Shown here: positions 7,324 to 15,555 of the stretch, piece after piece
How positions within the stretch are numbered: the first letter of the stretch is position 1
Layout of the letters: each line of letters begins with the position of its first letter
NCBI RefSeq assembly: GCF_000213055.1
Contig: NZ_CM001165.1
Coordinates: forward strand, 6,503,445 to 6,567,444
DNA: 64,000 nt
Reading direction: 5' to 3'
Source: Streptomyces sp. Tu6071
Lineage (GTDB): Bacteria > Actinomycetota > Actinomycetes > Streptomycetales > Streptomycetaceae
Notes under the pieces: generated by a model
Seen by the model: the letters and a program-made list of their open reading frames with translations, nothing else
What the model was told of the DNA's origin: nothing
The model's database searches: none
Translations under genes and position numbers: made by a program

Positions 7324-8007
7324 ATGTCTGATGCTGAGCAGCCCCCGGTTGCCGAGGTACGTGCCGCCGCCGAGGCGGTGAAGGCCGCGCTCGACCGTCA
7401 CCTGGCCGCGGTCGAGAACCGCTCGGGCGAGGACGACCCCGCCGTCTACCAGGCTTTCAACGAGCTGGCCACCGCCGCGGAGAACTACGACGAACTGCTC
7501 TACGAGCGCTACGACGAGGTCACCCCCTTCGAGATCCCCGGCGCCGAGGACTCCTTGCCGCCCTACACCGGGCCCGAGGACCCCAGCGCCCTGAGCGTGC
7601 TGATCCGCAGGGACTACACCGTCGCCCGCCCCGACCTCCTGCTCGGCCAGGCCGAACGCGTCGCCGACCTGCACCCCGAGTCCCCGGGCGCCGGGCTGCA
7701 CGCGGCACTCGGGGTGCTCTTCGGCGAGTACGAGCCGGACGAGATCGCCTCGCGGCACCGGGAATTCGGTCTGGAGGAGGGCGACTCGACGCTGTGGGTC
7801 GCCGCCACCGACGACCCGCCCGAGCCCGGTGAGTGGCTCGACGCGCCCTTCGAGGGCGCCGACCCGCAGTCGGTCATCTGCCGCTTCGACGTCAGCGCGG
7901 TCTTCGACGACGACCCCGAGGACGACGTACGACCCGCCCACCGCCCGGGACTGCGCGGCCACGGAGGCGAGGCGGAGGACGAGATCGACGAGGACGACGA
8001 GCTCTGA
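7324..8007 (+). CDS. Conserved acidic hypothetical protein
   Basis: A 227-residue soluble protein of unknown function. It starts with a helical region (AEVRAAAEAVKAALDRHLAAVE, NELATAAENYDELLYERYDEV), has a central conserved-looking part (IRRDYTVARPDLLLGQAERVADLHPES) and ends in an extremely acidic tail (EAEDEIDEDDEL). There is no catalytic motif, signal or membrane segment. It resembles actinobacterial hypotheticals found near chaplins, but I do not recognise a named domain. Translation probably starts leaderless at the ATG. A hairpin separates it from the converging gene at 8103. Confidence 0.8.
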   Translation: MSDAEQPPVAEVRAAAEAVKAALDRHLAAVENRSGEDDPAVYQAFNELATAAENYDELLYERYDEVTPFEIPGAEDSLPPYTGPEDPSALSVLIRRDYTVARPDLLLGQAERVADLHPESPGAGLHAALGVLFGEYEPDEIASRHREFGLEEGDSTLWVAATDDPPEPGEWLDAPFEGADPQSVICRFDVSAVFDDDPEDDVRPAHRPGLRGHGGEAEDEIDEDDEL

Positions 8008-8036
8008 GGACGTGCCCCGGGGCGGGGGACCCGGGG

Positions 8037-8059
8037 ACGGGGCGGCCTTCCGGCCCCGT
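8037..8059. terminator. Hairpin between converging genes
   Basis: ACGGGGC (8037-8043) pairs with GCCCCGT (8053-8059). A weaker flanking GGGACGGGG/CCCCGTCCC pairing can extend it. Confidence 0.5.
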
Positions 8060-8102
8060 ACCCCGGCCCCGTCCCTAGCCCCAGGGCCCCCGCGGAAGCC
8101 TC

Positions 8103-10325
8103 TCAGCCCTCCGTCGGCCGGCTCAGGAGTGTCGTGAGGCGGGTGCGGCGCTCTCCGGACGGGCGCGCGGCCACCGCCTGCGCGAGGGCCTCCCCGGTGC
8201 CCTGGACGACGGAGAGGTGGCGTTCGGCGCGTCCCGCCGCCGTGTAGAACCACGCGCGGCTCAGGACCGGGACGGCGTCGCCCGGCACCACGACCACGAC
8301 GGCCGCCCAGCGGTGCCCGACCGCCTGGTGCGCGGTGAGCGCCCAGGCGTGGCGCACCGTGCGCCCCGTGTCGGCGGGGGCGACGCGGACGGGGGTGCCC
8401 TCGCACTCCAGGCGCAGCCCCTCCTGGTCCGCGCCGACCACCCGCCCGAGCGCCGTGCGCCCGGGGGCGGGCGACCACACGATCCGGTCGCCCGGGTCGA
8501 AGCCGCCGAAGCGCCCCGGCCCCGGGTTGAGCCGTTCCTTCAGCGCCGCGTTGAGCACCCGCGTACCCGCCGCGCCGCCGTGCCCGGGGACGAGGACCTG
8601 CGTCTCGTCGGGGGCGACGCCGAGGGCGCGCGGTACGGAGTCGGTGACGAGCTGCACCGTGCGGTGCACGGCCTCGCCCGGCTCGCGGACCGGGACCACG
8701 ACGACCTCGTGCCCGCCCGTGCGCGGCACCTCGAACTCGCCGACGCCGAGCCCCGAGACGAACTCGCCGACCGGGCCCGGATCGGGTGTGCGCGAGACGA
8801 CGTGCGGCGCGAAGCGCGCGGCGAGCAGGTCCCCGAAGACCCGCCCCGCACCCGCCGAACCGAGCACGCCCGGGTCCCCGCTCAGCACGAGCCGGGCCCC
8901 GTCCGGCACCGACTCGGCGAGCAGCGCGGCCTCCTCGACGCCGAGCTGGGGGGCGTCGAGCACGACGAGCAGGTCGAGCGCGAAGTGCCCCTCCCCGTCG
9001 CGCGCGGGCCCCTGCGTGCCGGAGAGCAGCCCCGCGACGGTGAGCGCGGGCTCCTTCGCGCCGAGCAGCGCGGCGAGCGCGCGCCGGCCCTCGGCGGTGT
9101 GCGCCGCCGCGAAGGCGCGCAGGCCCAGGCCGCGCGCGGCGGAGACGAGCGCCGCCGCCTCGGCGCGGGCCGCCTCGCCGCCCGTGTGCAGGACGAGGGT
9201 GTGCGCGGCGGCGGCGCGGATCAGCTCGGCCGCGCTGCCGCGACCCGCGGCCTCGGCGGCGGGTTCCCAGCCGTCCTCGGTCCCCGCCCCGGCGGCGGCG
9301 ATCCGGCCGAGCGCGTCCGCGAGGCTCTCCTCCGCGAGCGCGTACCGCTCCAGACCGACGAGCACGGGGACCGGCGGCGCTTCCTCCTCCTCGTCCCCGG
9401 CGGGCGGGACACCGTCCTGGAAGAGCAGCGCGTCGCCCTCGGCGACGGCCTCCTGCACGGCCTCCTCGGCGTCGGGGACGCCGTGCTTGCCGAGCGCGGC
9501 GGCGAGTTCGGCCAGCTCGCGGACGGTGTGCCCGCGCAGCGCCGCTTCTTCGAGCAGCCGTACGGTCAGCGCCCGCCCCCGGCGTACGTCCCCGGGGCCC
9601 GCGCCGGCGCCGAGCAGGGCGCGCGCGAAGGCGTCGGCGTGCTCGGGCGTGACGCCCGCGAGCCGCAGCAACTGCCACGGGTCGGACTCCAGCTCGCCCG
9701 CCGCGCCCTCGCCGAGCGCGCGCACGGCGGCCGGGGCGAGCGCCTCGGGCGCGCCCCCGCGCGTGAGCAGCGCGGCGACGGCTTCGAGCGCCGCCGGGTC
9801 GGGCGCCGAAGGGGCCGGGGGCACGGAGACCGGCTCGGCGCCGCGGGGCGGCGGGGGAGCGGTGCGGCGCGGGGCGACGGGGGAGGCGGGGGCGTCGAAG
9901 GTCGCCGCGGGCCGTTCGCCCTGCTCGACGGCACGGACGGCGGCGAGCAGCTCGGCGGCCTTCCCGGTGAGCTTCGTCCCCGCGGCGACGGGCTCCTCGC
10001 GGGCGGCCTTGCGCGCCGCGATCCGCGCCCGTTCGACCCGCTGGGCCGCGAGTTCCGCCTCGGCCTCGGAGAGCTGCGCGGCGGTCTTCCCACCCGCGTC
10101 CGCCTCCTCGGCGGCGGAGGCACCGGCCTCCTCGCCGGAGGTCCCGGCCTCGTCGGCGGGGGTCACGGCTTCGCCGGAGGTCCCCTCCTCGTCGGCGGCG
10201 GTCCCGGCCTCGGCGGTGCCCGTCTCCTCCCCGGTGCCGGTCTCCTCCTCCTCGGTACGGGGGGTGGCCGCGTCGGGCGGGTCCTCCTCCGTACCGGCGT
10301 TCTCGGCTGCCGGCTCCGTGCTCAC
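8103..10325 (-). CDS. RecD2-like helix-hairpin-helix protein with degenerate ATPase motifs
   Basis: A 740-residue protein. Residues 1-75 are an acidic Glu/Thr/Ala-rich repeat-like tail and 75-200 are low complexity. A RecD2-type helix-hairpin-helix part follows (WQLLRLAGVTPEHADAFA; DVRRGRALTVRLLEEA), then a helicase-like core and a C-terminal UvrD-C-like part. The ATPase motifs look decayed: the P-loop position reads LHTGGEAARAEAA with no GKT, motif II reads VVLDAPQLG instead of DEA-M, and the late motif is LTAHQAVGHRW where active enzymes have T-HKSQG. The segment SGDPGVLGSAGAGRVFGDL still matches the RecD motif III region. I infer a non-ATPase DNA-binding or scaffold protein. The GTG start overlaps the upstream reductase stop (GTGA), indicating translational coupling. 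Confidence 0.75.
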   Translation of the reverse strand: MSTEPAAENAGTEEDPPDAATPRTEEEETGTGEETGTAEAGTAADEEGTSGEAVTPADEAGTSGEEAGASAAEEADAGGKTAAQLSEAEAELAAQRVERARIAARKAAREEPVAAGTKLTGKAAELLAAVRAVEQGERPAATFDAPASPVAPRRTAPPPPRGAEPVSVPPAPSAPDPAALEAVAALLTRGGAPEALAPAAVRALGEGAAGELESDPWQLLRLAGVTPEHADAFARALLGAGAGPGDVRRGRALTVRLLEEAALRGHTVRELAELAAALGKHGVPDAEEAVQEAVAEGDALLFQDGVPPAGDEEEEAPPVPVLVGLERYALAEESLADALGRIAAAGAGTEDGWEPAAEAAGRGSAAELIRAAAAHTLVLHTGGEAARAEAAALVSAARGLGLRAFAAAHTAEGRRALAALLGAKEPALTVAGLLSGTQGPARDGEGHFALDLLVVLDAPQLGVEEAALLAESVPDGARLVLSGDPGVLGSAGAGRVFGDLLAARFAPHVVSRTPDPGPVGEFVSGLGVGEFEVPRTGGHEVVVVPVREPGEAVHRTVQLVTDSVPRALGVAPDETQVLVPGHGGAAGTRVLNAALKERLNPGPGRFGGFDPGDRIVWSPAPGRTALGRVVGADQEGLRLECEGTPVRVAPADTGRTVRHAWALTAHQAVGHRWAAVVVVVPGDAVPVLSRAWFYTAAGRAERHLSVVQGTGEALAQAVAARPSGERRTRLTTLLSRPTEG

Positions 10326-11308
10326 AGCGTGCTCCAGTCCTGATCGGGGTAGCGGTGCACGGGCGCGGACACGTCGTCCAGGGCCCGGCAGATCTCGTCA
10401 GGAAGACTAAGGCCCTCCACCGACAGCGCCTCGCTCAGCTGCTGGGCGGTGCGCGCGCCGACGATCGGGGCGACGACCCCGGGGCGGTCGCGCACCCAGG
10501 CGAGCGCGACGTGCAGCGGCGTCGCCGCGAGGCCCTCGGCGGCCGTCACGACGGCCTCGACGACCGCCGAGGCCGTCCCGTCGAGGTACGGGGCGACGAA
10601 CCCGGCCATCGCCTCGCCCGCCCCGCGCGAGCCCGCCGGGCTCGCGCCCTCGCGGTACTTGCCGGTGAGCACCCCGCGCCCGAGCGGTGAGGAGGGCAGC
10701 AGCCCCACGCCGAGGTCGCGCGCGGCGGGCAGCACCTCGCGCTCCACGCCGCGCTGGAGCAGCGAGTACTCCATCTGCGTGCTCGCGAGCCTGGTCCGCG
10801 TGCCGCCGCCCGCGAGCTGCCAGGTCGCGGCCTTGGCGAGCTGCCAGCCGCTGAAGTTGGAGACGCCCGCGTACCGGGCGCGGCCCGTGCTCACCGCGAG
10901 GTCGAGCGCCTGAAGGGTCTCCTCCAGGGGCGTCACGGGGTCGAAGGCGTGCACCTGCCACAGGTCCACGTAGTCCGTGCCGAGGCGGCGCAGCGAGGCG
11001 TCGAGCGCGGCGAGCAGGTGGCCGCGCGAGGCGTTGAAGCGGCGGTCGGGGTCGGGGACGCTGCCGGCCTTCGTCGCGATCACGAGGTCGCGGCGCGGCA
11101 CGAGGGACTCGACGAGCTGCCCGAGGAGGTACTCGGCCTCGCCGTCCGCGTAGACATCCGCGGTGTCGACGAGCGTGCCGCCCGCCTCCCAGAAGACCTT
11201 GAGCGAGGCCGCCGCCTCGTGCTCGTCGGTGTCCCGGCCCCAGCCGAGGGTGCCGAGCCCTATCCGGGACACGCGCAGGCCGGTGCGGCCGAGATGCCTC
11301 TGCTCCAT
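10322..11308 (-). CDS. Aldo/keto reductase
   Basis: A 328-residue NADPH-dependent carbonyl reductase with the (beta/alpha)8 fold. The full catalytic tetrad is visible: Asp48, Tyr53 (DTADVYADG), Lys80 (VIATKAG) and His120 (LWQVH). The start MEQRHLGRTGLRVSRIGLGT is the typical AKR N-terminus and fixes the ATG at 11308. Its stop overlaps the GTG of the downstream RecD2-like gene by 4 nt, so the two are translated together even though their functions seem unrelated. Substrate is unknown; the sequence looks closest to the YajO/Tas-type AKR group. Confidence 0.93.
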   Translation of the reverse strand: MEQRHLGRTGLRVSRIGLGTLGWGRDTDEHEAAASLKVFWEAGGTLVDTADVYADGEAEYLLGQLVESLVPRRDLVIATKAGSVPDPDRRFNASRGHLLAALDASLRRLGTDYVDLWQVHAFDPVTPLEETLQALDLAVSTGRARYAGVSNFSGWQLAKAATWQLAGGGTRTRLASTQMEYSLLQRGVEREVLPAARDLGVGLLPSSPLGRGVLTGKYREGASPAGSRGAGEAMAGFVAPYLDGTASAVVEAVVTAAEGLAATPLHVALAWVRDRPGVVAPIVGARTAQQLSEALSVEGLSLPDEICRALDDVSAPVHRYPDQDWSTL

Positions 11309-11445
11309 GGACGCTGAGATTACGCGTCGGACGTCCGTTCGTGGGGTGCCGCGAGGAGAGGTTCTCGCCGTGCCCCGCCCGGCCGGGGGACGAAGCTCAC
11401 GTGGGCGCGCGTGTCGCCTCCCTGTCGCCCCGCGACGGGGGGCAG

Positions 11446-11451
11446 TAGAGT
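11446..11451 (+). promoter_or_regulatory. -10 box of the LLM oxidoreductase gene
   Basis: TAGAGT is placed so that transcription would start at about 11458, the left edge of the operator described next. Confidence 0.45.
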
Positions 11452-11457
11452 CCCCGC

Positions 11458-11479
11458 AGTAAACGTTACTGATCAGTAA
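11458..11479 (+). promoter_or_regulatory. TetR-type operator overlapping the transcription start
   Basis: AGTAA, TTACT and AGTAA alternate, and TTACTGATCAGTAA (11466-11479) is a perfect 14-bp palindrome. Sites of this form are typical of TetR-family repressors. No TetR gene is present in the window, so the regulator would act in trans. Confidence 0.6.
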
Positions 11480-11491
11480 GGGGTGTGGCGC

Positions 11492-12541
11492 ATGCGGCTC
11501 GGGATCAATCTCGGCTACTGGGGCGCGGGCATGGACGCGGACAACCTCGCCGTCGCGCAGGAGGCCGACCGGCTGGGATACGCGGTCTGCTGGGCCGCCG
11601 AGGCGTACGGCTCGGACGCCCCCACGGTCCTCGCCTACGTCGCGGCCAAGACCGAGCGCATCGACATCGGCTCGGCGATCCTCCAGATCCCGGCGCGACA
11701 GCCCGCGATGACCGCGATGACCGCCGCGACCCTCGACTCCCTCTCCGGCGGCCGTTTCCGCCTCGGCCTCGGCGTCTCGGGCCCGCAGGTCTCCGAGGGC
11801 TGGTACGGGGTCAAGTTCGACAAGCCGCTCGCGCGCACCCGCGAGTACGTGGAGATCGTGCGCCGCGCGATGAGCCGCGAGCGCCTGAGCTTCGAGGGCG
11901 AGCACTGGACCCTCCCGCTCCCGGGCGGCCCCGGCAAGCCGCTCAAGCTCACCGTCCACCCCGAGCGCCCGCACATCCCGCTCTACATCGCCGCGATCGG
12001 CCCGAAGAACCTGGAGCAGACCGGCGAGATCGCCGACGGCGCGCTCCTCATCTTCCCGGCCGCCGCGCACCTGGAGGAGACGGCGCTGAAGCCGATCCGC
12101 GCGGGCCGCGAGAAGGCGGGCAGGACGATGGAGGGCTTCGATGTCGTGCCCACCGTGCCCCTCGCGATCGGCGAGGACATCGAGGCGCTGGCCGACACCT
12201 TCCGCCCGTACACCGCGCTCTACGTCGGCGGCATGGGCAGCCGCAAGCAGAACTTCTACAACCGCCTCGCCCAGCGCATGGGGTACGAGAAGGAGGCGGC
12301 CGAGATCCAGGACAAGTACCTCGCCGGCGACAAGGACGGCGCCGCCGCCGCCGTCCCGCACAGCCTCATCGACTCCACGACGCTCCTCGGCTCCGTCGAC
12401 CGGATCGCCGACGGGATGCGCGCCTACGCGGCGGCCGGGGTCACGACCCTCACCCTCGCCCCCGCCGGGTTCACGCTCGACGAGCGCATCGCCGCGCTGC
12501 GCGCGGGCGCCGAGGCGCTGGAGCGGGCCGGGGTGGCCTGA
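11492..12541 (+). CDS. LLM class F420-dependent oxidoreductase
   Basis: A 349-residue luciferase-like TIM-barrel enzyme expected to use coenzyme F420 (the F420-dependent subgroup is common in actinomycetes). Family features: MRLGINLGYWG start, SAILQIPARQPAMTAMTAATLDSLSGGRFRLGLGVSGPQVSEGWYG, and the C-terminal LGSVDRIADGMRAYAAAGVTTLTL. These are typical of the MSMEG_2256/Rv0791-like type. AAGGGG lies 9 nt before the ATG. A TetR-type palindrome covers the likely transcription start, so the gene is probably repressed until a ligand is present. Substrate unknown. Confidence 0.9.
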   Translation: MRLGINLGYWGAGMDADNLAVAQEADRLGYAVCWAAEAYGSDAPTVLAYVAAKTERIDIGSAILQIPARQPAMTAMTAATLDSLSGGRFRLGLGVSGPQVSEGWYGVKFDKPLARTREYVEIVRRAMSRERLSFEGEHWTLPLPGGPGKPLKLTVHPERPHIPLYIAAIGPKNLEQTGEIADGALLIFPAAAHLEETALKPIRAGREKAGRTMEGFDVVPTVPLAIGEDIEALADTFRPYTALYVGGMGSRKQNFYNRLAQRMGYEKEAAEIQDKYLAGDKDGAAAAVPHSLIDSTTLLGSVDRIADGMRAYAAAGVTTLTLAPAGFTLDERIAALRAGAEALERAGVA

Positions 12542-12585
12542 GCGGACCCCGCACGGGCCCGGGACGCCGGTGCGGCCCGTACGGC

Positions 12586-12619
12586 GAAGGGGCGCGCGTA
12601 TCCGTACGCGCGCCCCTTC
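12586..12619 (+). terminator. Perfect 15-bp terminator of the LLM gene
   Basis: Positions 12586-12600 pair perfectly with 12605-12619 around TCCG. Confidence 0.85.
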
Positions 12620-12732
12620 CGCGCACCGCCACCCGAACGGCCCACGCCCTCCGCCGCCCGCTTGCCGGACCCCGGGACCGCGCCTTGACTCGTCGGGCGG
12701 GCACGTGCGCGCCCCGATGTGGAGGTACGGAG

Positions 12733-13521
12733 ATGCTTTCGGCCAGGAGTCTCTTCCAGGAGATCATCGACAACGACGAGACCTACCGGCTCTTCTGCTC
12801 GGTGGCCGCCAGCGGCGAGGCCCAGGGCGGCTGGGAGAACGGGCGGATCGCCGCGCTGCTCCCCGCGAGCATGGTGCATCTGGCCCCGAAGGTCGCCCGG
12901 CACGGCGCCGACGAGGACAAGCACGGGCGCATCTTCCACGGCCTCATGCGCCGCCGCGGGGTCGAGCCCGTCGAGGTCCCGCCCGAGACCGATTACACGA
13001 TGCTCCTCGAACGGGCGGGGATCGGCCTCCCGCACGCCAAGCTCGACGCCGACGAGCCGCTGAGCGAGGAGGACGTCATCACGTACCTCGCGCACAGCCG
13101 CGTCACCGAGCAGCGCGCCTCCGACCAGATGGACATGCTCCGCCGCTACTTCGCCGCGCACCCCGAGGTGGGCAACGCGGTACGGATCATCTCGGCCGAC
13201 GAGGACAACCACCTCGCCTACTGCCACGAGGAGTTGCTGCGCCTCGCGAGCGAGGGCCACGGCCGTGCCATCCAGCGCGTCCTGCACGAGTGCGCGCGCG
13301 CCGAGAACCTCATCTACCGCGACGTGAGCCTCGCCGTCATGGACCACATCGGCCGCATCCTCGGCTGGTCCCGCCCGAAGGCCGCCGTCCTCGCCACCGC
13401 CATCCACGCCGCCTACGCCTGGGAGCGCGCGGTCGGCTGGCGCCGCATGGTGACCCTCACGATGCCCCGGCGCCGCGACGCCCTCGGCGGCCCGGCGACA
13501 CCGGAGCCCGAGTTCGCCTGA
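12733..13521 (+). CDS. Ferritin-like di-iron protein
   Basis: A 262-residue mostly helical protein. Two E-x-x-H motifs (EDKHGRIFHGLM near residue 59 and EDNHLAYCHEE near 160), with glutamates in VTEQRASDQ and CARAENLIYR, form the di-iron ligand set of ferritin-like proteins. The length and the C-terminal basic part (GWRRMVTLTMPRRRD) differ from bacterioferritin and Dps, so it is more likely an oxidase-like or iron-handling member. GGAGG lies 7 nt before the ATG, which excludes a much longer open frame upstream. No membrane segment is seen. The exact function is not known to me. Confidence 0.82.
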   Translation: MLSARSLFQEIIDNDETYRLFCSVAASGEAQGGWENGRIAALLPASMVHLAPKVARHGADEDKHGRIFHGLMRRRGVEPVEVPPETDYTMLLERAGIGLPHAKLDADEPLSEEDVITYLAHSRVTEQRASDQMDMLRRYFAAHPEVGNAVRIISADEDNHLAYCHEELLRLASEGHGRAIQRVLHECARAENLIYRDVSLAVMDHIGRILGWSRPKAAVLATAIHAAYAWERAVGWRRMVTLTMPRRRDALGGPATPEPEFA

Positions 13522-13545
13522 GCCGGTCGCCGTCGCCCACCCGTT

Positions 13546-13581
13546 CCGTCCCGCCCGTCCCCTCCGTCCCGCCCGTCCCCT
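13546..13581. repeat. Two 18-bp tandem copies after the ferritin-like gene
   Basis: CCGTCCCGCCCGTCCCCT occurs twice in direct succession, with a third copy started. It lies between two converging genes and is probably slippage-derived. Confidence 0.7.
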
Positions 13582-13609
13582 CCGTCCCGGACGGGGCGGG
13601 CGGTGGCGC

Positions 13610-14629
13610 TCAGAGCCAGCCGCGCCGCTTGAACTGCTGGTACAGCAGGACCTCCAGGACGATCATCAGGGCGATGACCGCCGGGTACGACCACACCCAG
13701 TGCAGCTCCGGCATGTGGTCGAAGTTCATCCCGTAGATGCCCGCGATCATCGTCGGCACGGCCGCCATCGCCGCCCACGCCGAGATCTTGCGCATGTCGT
13801 CGTTCTGGCGCACGCCCATCTGCGCGAGGTGCGCCGAGAGGATGTCGGACACGAGGCGGTCCAGGCCCTCGACGGACTCGTTCACCCGGGTCAGGTGGTC
13901 GCTCACGTCCCGGAAGAAGGGCCGGACCGCGTCGTCCACGAAGGGCACGGCCGCGGCGAAGGGGCCGTTGCCCGCGAGCCGCAGCATCGGCATCGCGAGC
14001 GGCCCGGTGGCACGCCGGAACTCCAGGATCTGCCGCTTGAAGTTGTAGATCCGCGAGGCCGTGCTCGCCCCCGTGCCCGAGGAGGTGGAGCCCTCGGGCG
14101 AGAAGACCGCGCTCTCCAGCTCCTCCAGGTCGTTCTGCAACTCGTCGGCCACCACCAGGTAGTGGTCCACCACCTGGTCCGCGATCGAGTAGAGCACCGA
14201 GGTCGGCCCGTGCCGCAGCATCTCGGGCTTCTCCTCCAGGTGCTTGCGCAGGTCGGCCACCGGCGTCCCGTCCCCGTGCCGCACGGTCACCACGAAGGAG
14301 TCGCCGAGGAAGAGCATCAGCTCACCCGAGGAGACCGTGTCGCTGTCGGCCTCGTAGTGGACCGGCTTGAGGACGACGAAGAGCGAGTCGTCGTAGACCT
14401 CCAGCTTCGGGCGCTGGTGCGCCTTGAGCGCGTCCTCGACGGCGAGCGGGTGGAGCTTGAACTCGTCCGTGACGTGCGTGAACTCCTCCTCGCTCGGCTC
14501 GTGCAGGCCGATCCACACGAAGGCGTCGCCGGCGGCACGAGCGGCGTCGAGAGCGTCCGAGAAGTCGCTGGGGCCGTCCGTGCGGTGGCCGTTCCGGTAG
14601 ATGCCGCAGTCCACGATCACGGAACCCAT
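13610..14629 (-). CDS. corA: CorA-type magnesium/cobalt channel
   Basis: A 339-residue CorA family channel. A large cytoplasmic alpha/beta N-domain is followed by the long stalk helix and two C-terminal transmembrane helices. The signature Tyr299-Gly300-Met301-Asn302 (IAGIYGMNFDHMPELH) ends the first helix, and the protein stops in a basic tail (QFKRRGWL). It mediates divalent cation uptake as a pentamer. The acidic MPEL loop is typical of transporting members. It diverges from the phosphatase gene at 14781. The ATG at 14629 begins MGSVIVDCGIYRNG, as in other actinobacterial CorA proteins. Confidence 0.93.
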   Translation of the reverse strand: MGSVIVDCGIYRNGHRTDGPSDFSDALDAARAAGDAFVWIGLHEPSEEEFTHVTDEFKLHPLAVEDALKAHQRPKLEVYDDSLFVVLKPVHYEADSDTVSSGELMLFLGDSFVVTVRHGDGTPVADLRKHLEEKPEMLRHGPTSVLYSIADQVVDHYLVVADELQNDLEELESAVFSPEGSTSSGTGASTASRIYNFKRQILEFRRATGPLAMPMLRLAGNGPFAAAVPFVDDAVRPFFRDVSDHLTRVNESVEGLDRLVSDILSAHLAQMGVRQNDDMRKISAWAAMAAVPTMIAGIYGMNFDHMPELHWVWSYPAVIALMIVLEVLLYQQFKRRGWL

Positions 14630-14708
14630 AGTGCCCTGCCCTCCGGGGGTTATACGTGGCCGGTAGGGCGCTCTGGCGTGGGGTTCCCGTTCCCGCGGGC
14701 GGCCCTCT

Positions 14709-14756
14709 CCGGGGTCCGCCCCGGACCCCGCTCCTCACACGCCGGAGGGGCTGGAA
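14709..14756 (-). repeat. Dispersed Streptomyces-type intergenic repeat
   Basis: An 8-bp hairpin (GGGGTCCG/CGGACCCC, 14711-14729) is followed by the core ACGCCGGAGGGGCTGGAA. The core is the reverse complement of the copy at 31231 and related to two copies near 16965 and 17047. Confidence 0.7.
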
Positions 14757-14767
14757 ACACGGGCACG

Positions 14768-14773
14768 TAAGGT
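14768..14773 (+). promoter_or_regulatory. -10 box 7 nt before the phosphatase start
   Basis: TAAGGT then seven bases then ATG. The spacer GGAGCGC also resembles a Shine-Dalgarno sequence but lies too close to the expected transcription start to be used if the mRNA is leaderless. Confidence 0.35.
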
Positions 14774-14780
14774 GGAGCGC

Positions 14781-15470
14781 ATGACCACCCTCATCCTCGT
14801 GCGCCACGGAAGGTCGACCGCCAACACCGAGGGGGTCCTCGCCGGGTGGATGCCCGGGGTGGCCCTCGACGAACGCGGGCGGGAGCAGGCCGCGGCGCTG
14901 CCGGAGCGGCTCGCGGGGCTGCCGCTCGTGGCCGCCGTGGCGAGTCCGCTCCAGCGCTGCGAGGAGACGCTCGCGCCGCTCCTCGCCGCCCGTCCCGGGC
15001 TGCCGCTGCACAGCGAGGAGCGGATCGGGGAGTGTCACTACGGGGACTGGACGGGCCGCAAGCTCAAGGAGCTGAGCGGCGAACCGCTCATGGACGTGGT
15101 CCAGAACCACCCCTCCGCCGCGGCCTTCCCCGGTGGCGAGTCCCTGCGCGCGATGGCCGCCCGCTCCGCCGAGGCGGTACGGGAGTGGAACGCGCGCCTC
15201 ACCGAGGAGCACGGCGAGCAGGCGATGTACGTCATGTGCTCGCACGGCGACATCATCAAGTCCCTCGTCGCCGACGCCCTGGGCCTCCACCTCGACCAGT
15301 TCCAGCGCATCCACGTGGACCCCTGCTCCGTGACCGTCATCCACTACACGCGGTTGCGCCCGTTCCTCGTCCGGCTCGGTGACACCGGCGACCTCGCGGG
15401 ACTCGCGCCCCGTACCGAGGGCGGCGAGCAGGGGCAGGCCACGGTCGGCGGCGGCGCGGGAGCGGCCTGA
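14781..15470 (+). CDS. Histidine phosphatase (phosphoglycerate-mutase-like)
   Basis: A 229-residue member of the histidine phosphatase superfamily. The catalytic motif is LVRHGRS (Arg8, His9), with SPLQRCEETLAP holding the second arginine, ERIGECHYGDWTGR, and the second histidine in MCSHGDII. It most resembles the MSMEG_4193 / Rv2135c group, which sits in the same order before a DUF3090 gene, a kinase-like gene and mshC in mycobacteria. A separate -10 box for the next gene (TAGGCT at 15484) suggests it is not simply the first gene of one operon. A role linked to mycothiol or inositol phosphate metabolism is only an inference from position. Confidence 0.9.
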   Translation: MTTLILVRHGRSTANTEGVLAGWMPGVALDERGREQAAALPERLAGLPLVAAVASPLQRCEETLAPLLAARPGLPLHSEERIGECHYGDWTGRKLKELSGEPLMDVVQNHPSAAAFPGGESLRAMAARSAEAVREWNARLTEEHGEQAMYVMCSHGDIIKSLVADALGLHLDQFQRIHVDPCSVTVIHYTRLRPFLVRLGDTGDLAGLAPRTEGGEQGQATVGGGAGAA

Positions 15471-15483
15471 TCGTCACCGGCAG

Positions 15484-15489
15484 TAGGCT
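15484..15489 (+). promoter_or_regulatory. -10 box for the DUF3090-kinase pair
   Basis: TAGGCT lies about 67 nt before the GTG of the DUF3090 gene; AAGGAGAGTC in the leader is the ribosome binding site region. Confidence 0.4.
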
Positions 15490-15555
15490 GTCCGGTACCC
15501 GTGGCCCCAGGGGCCCCGCTACCCCCGACGTCTGATCCCAAGGAGAGTCAAGGAC

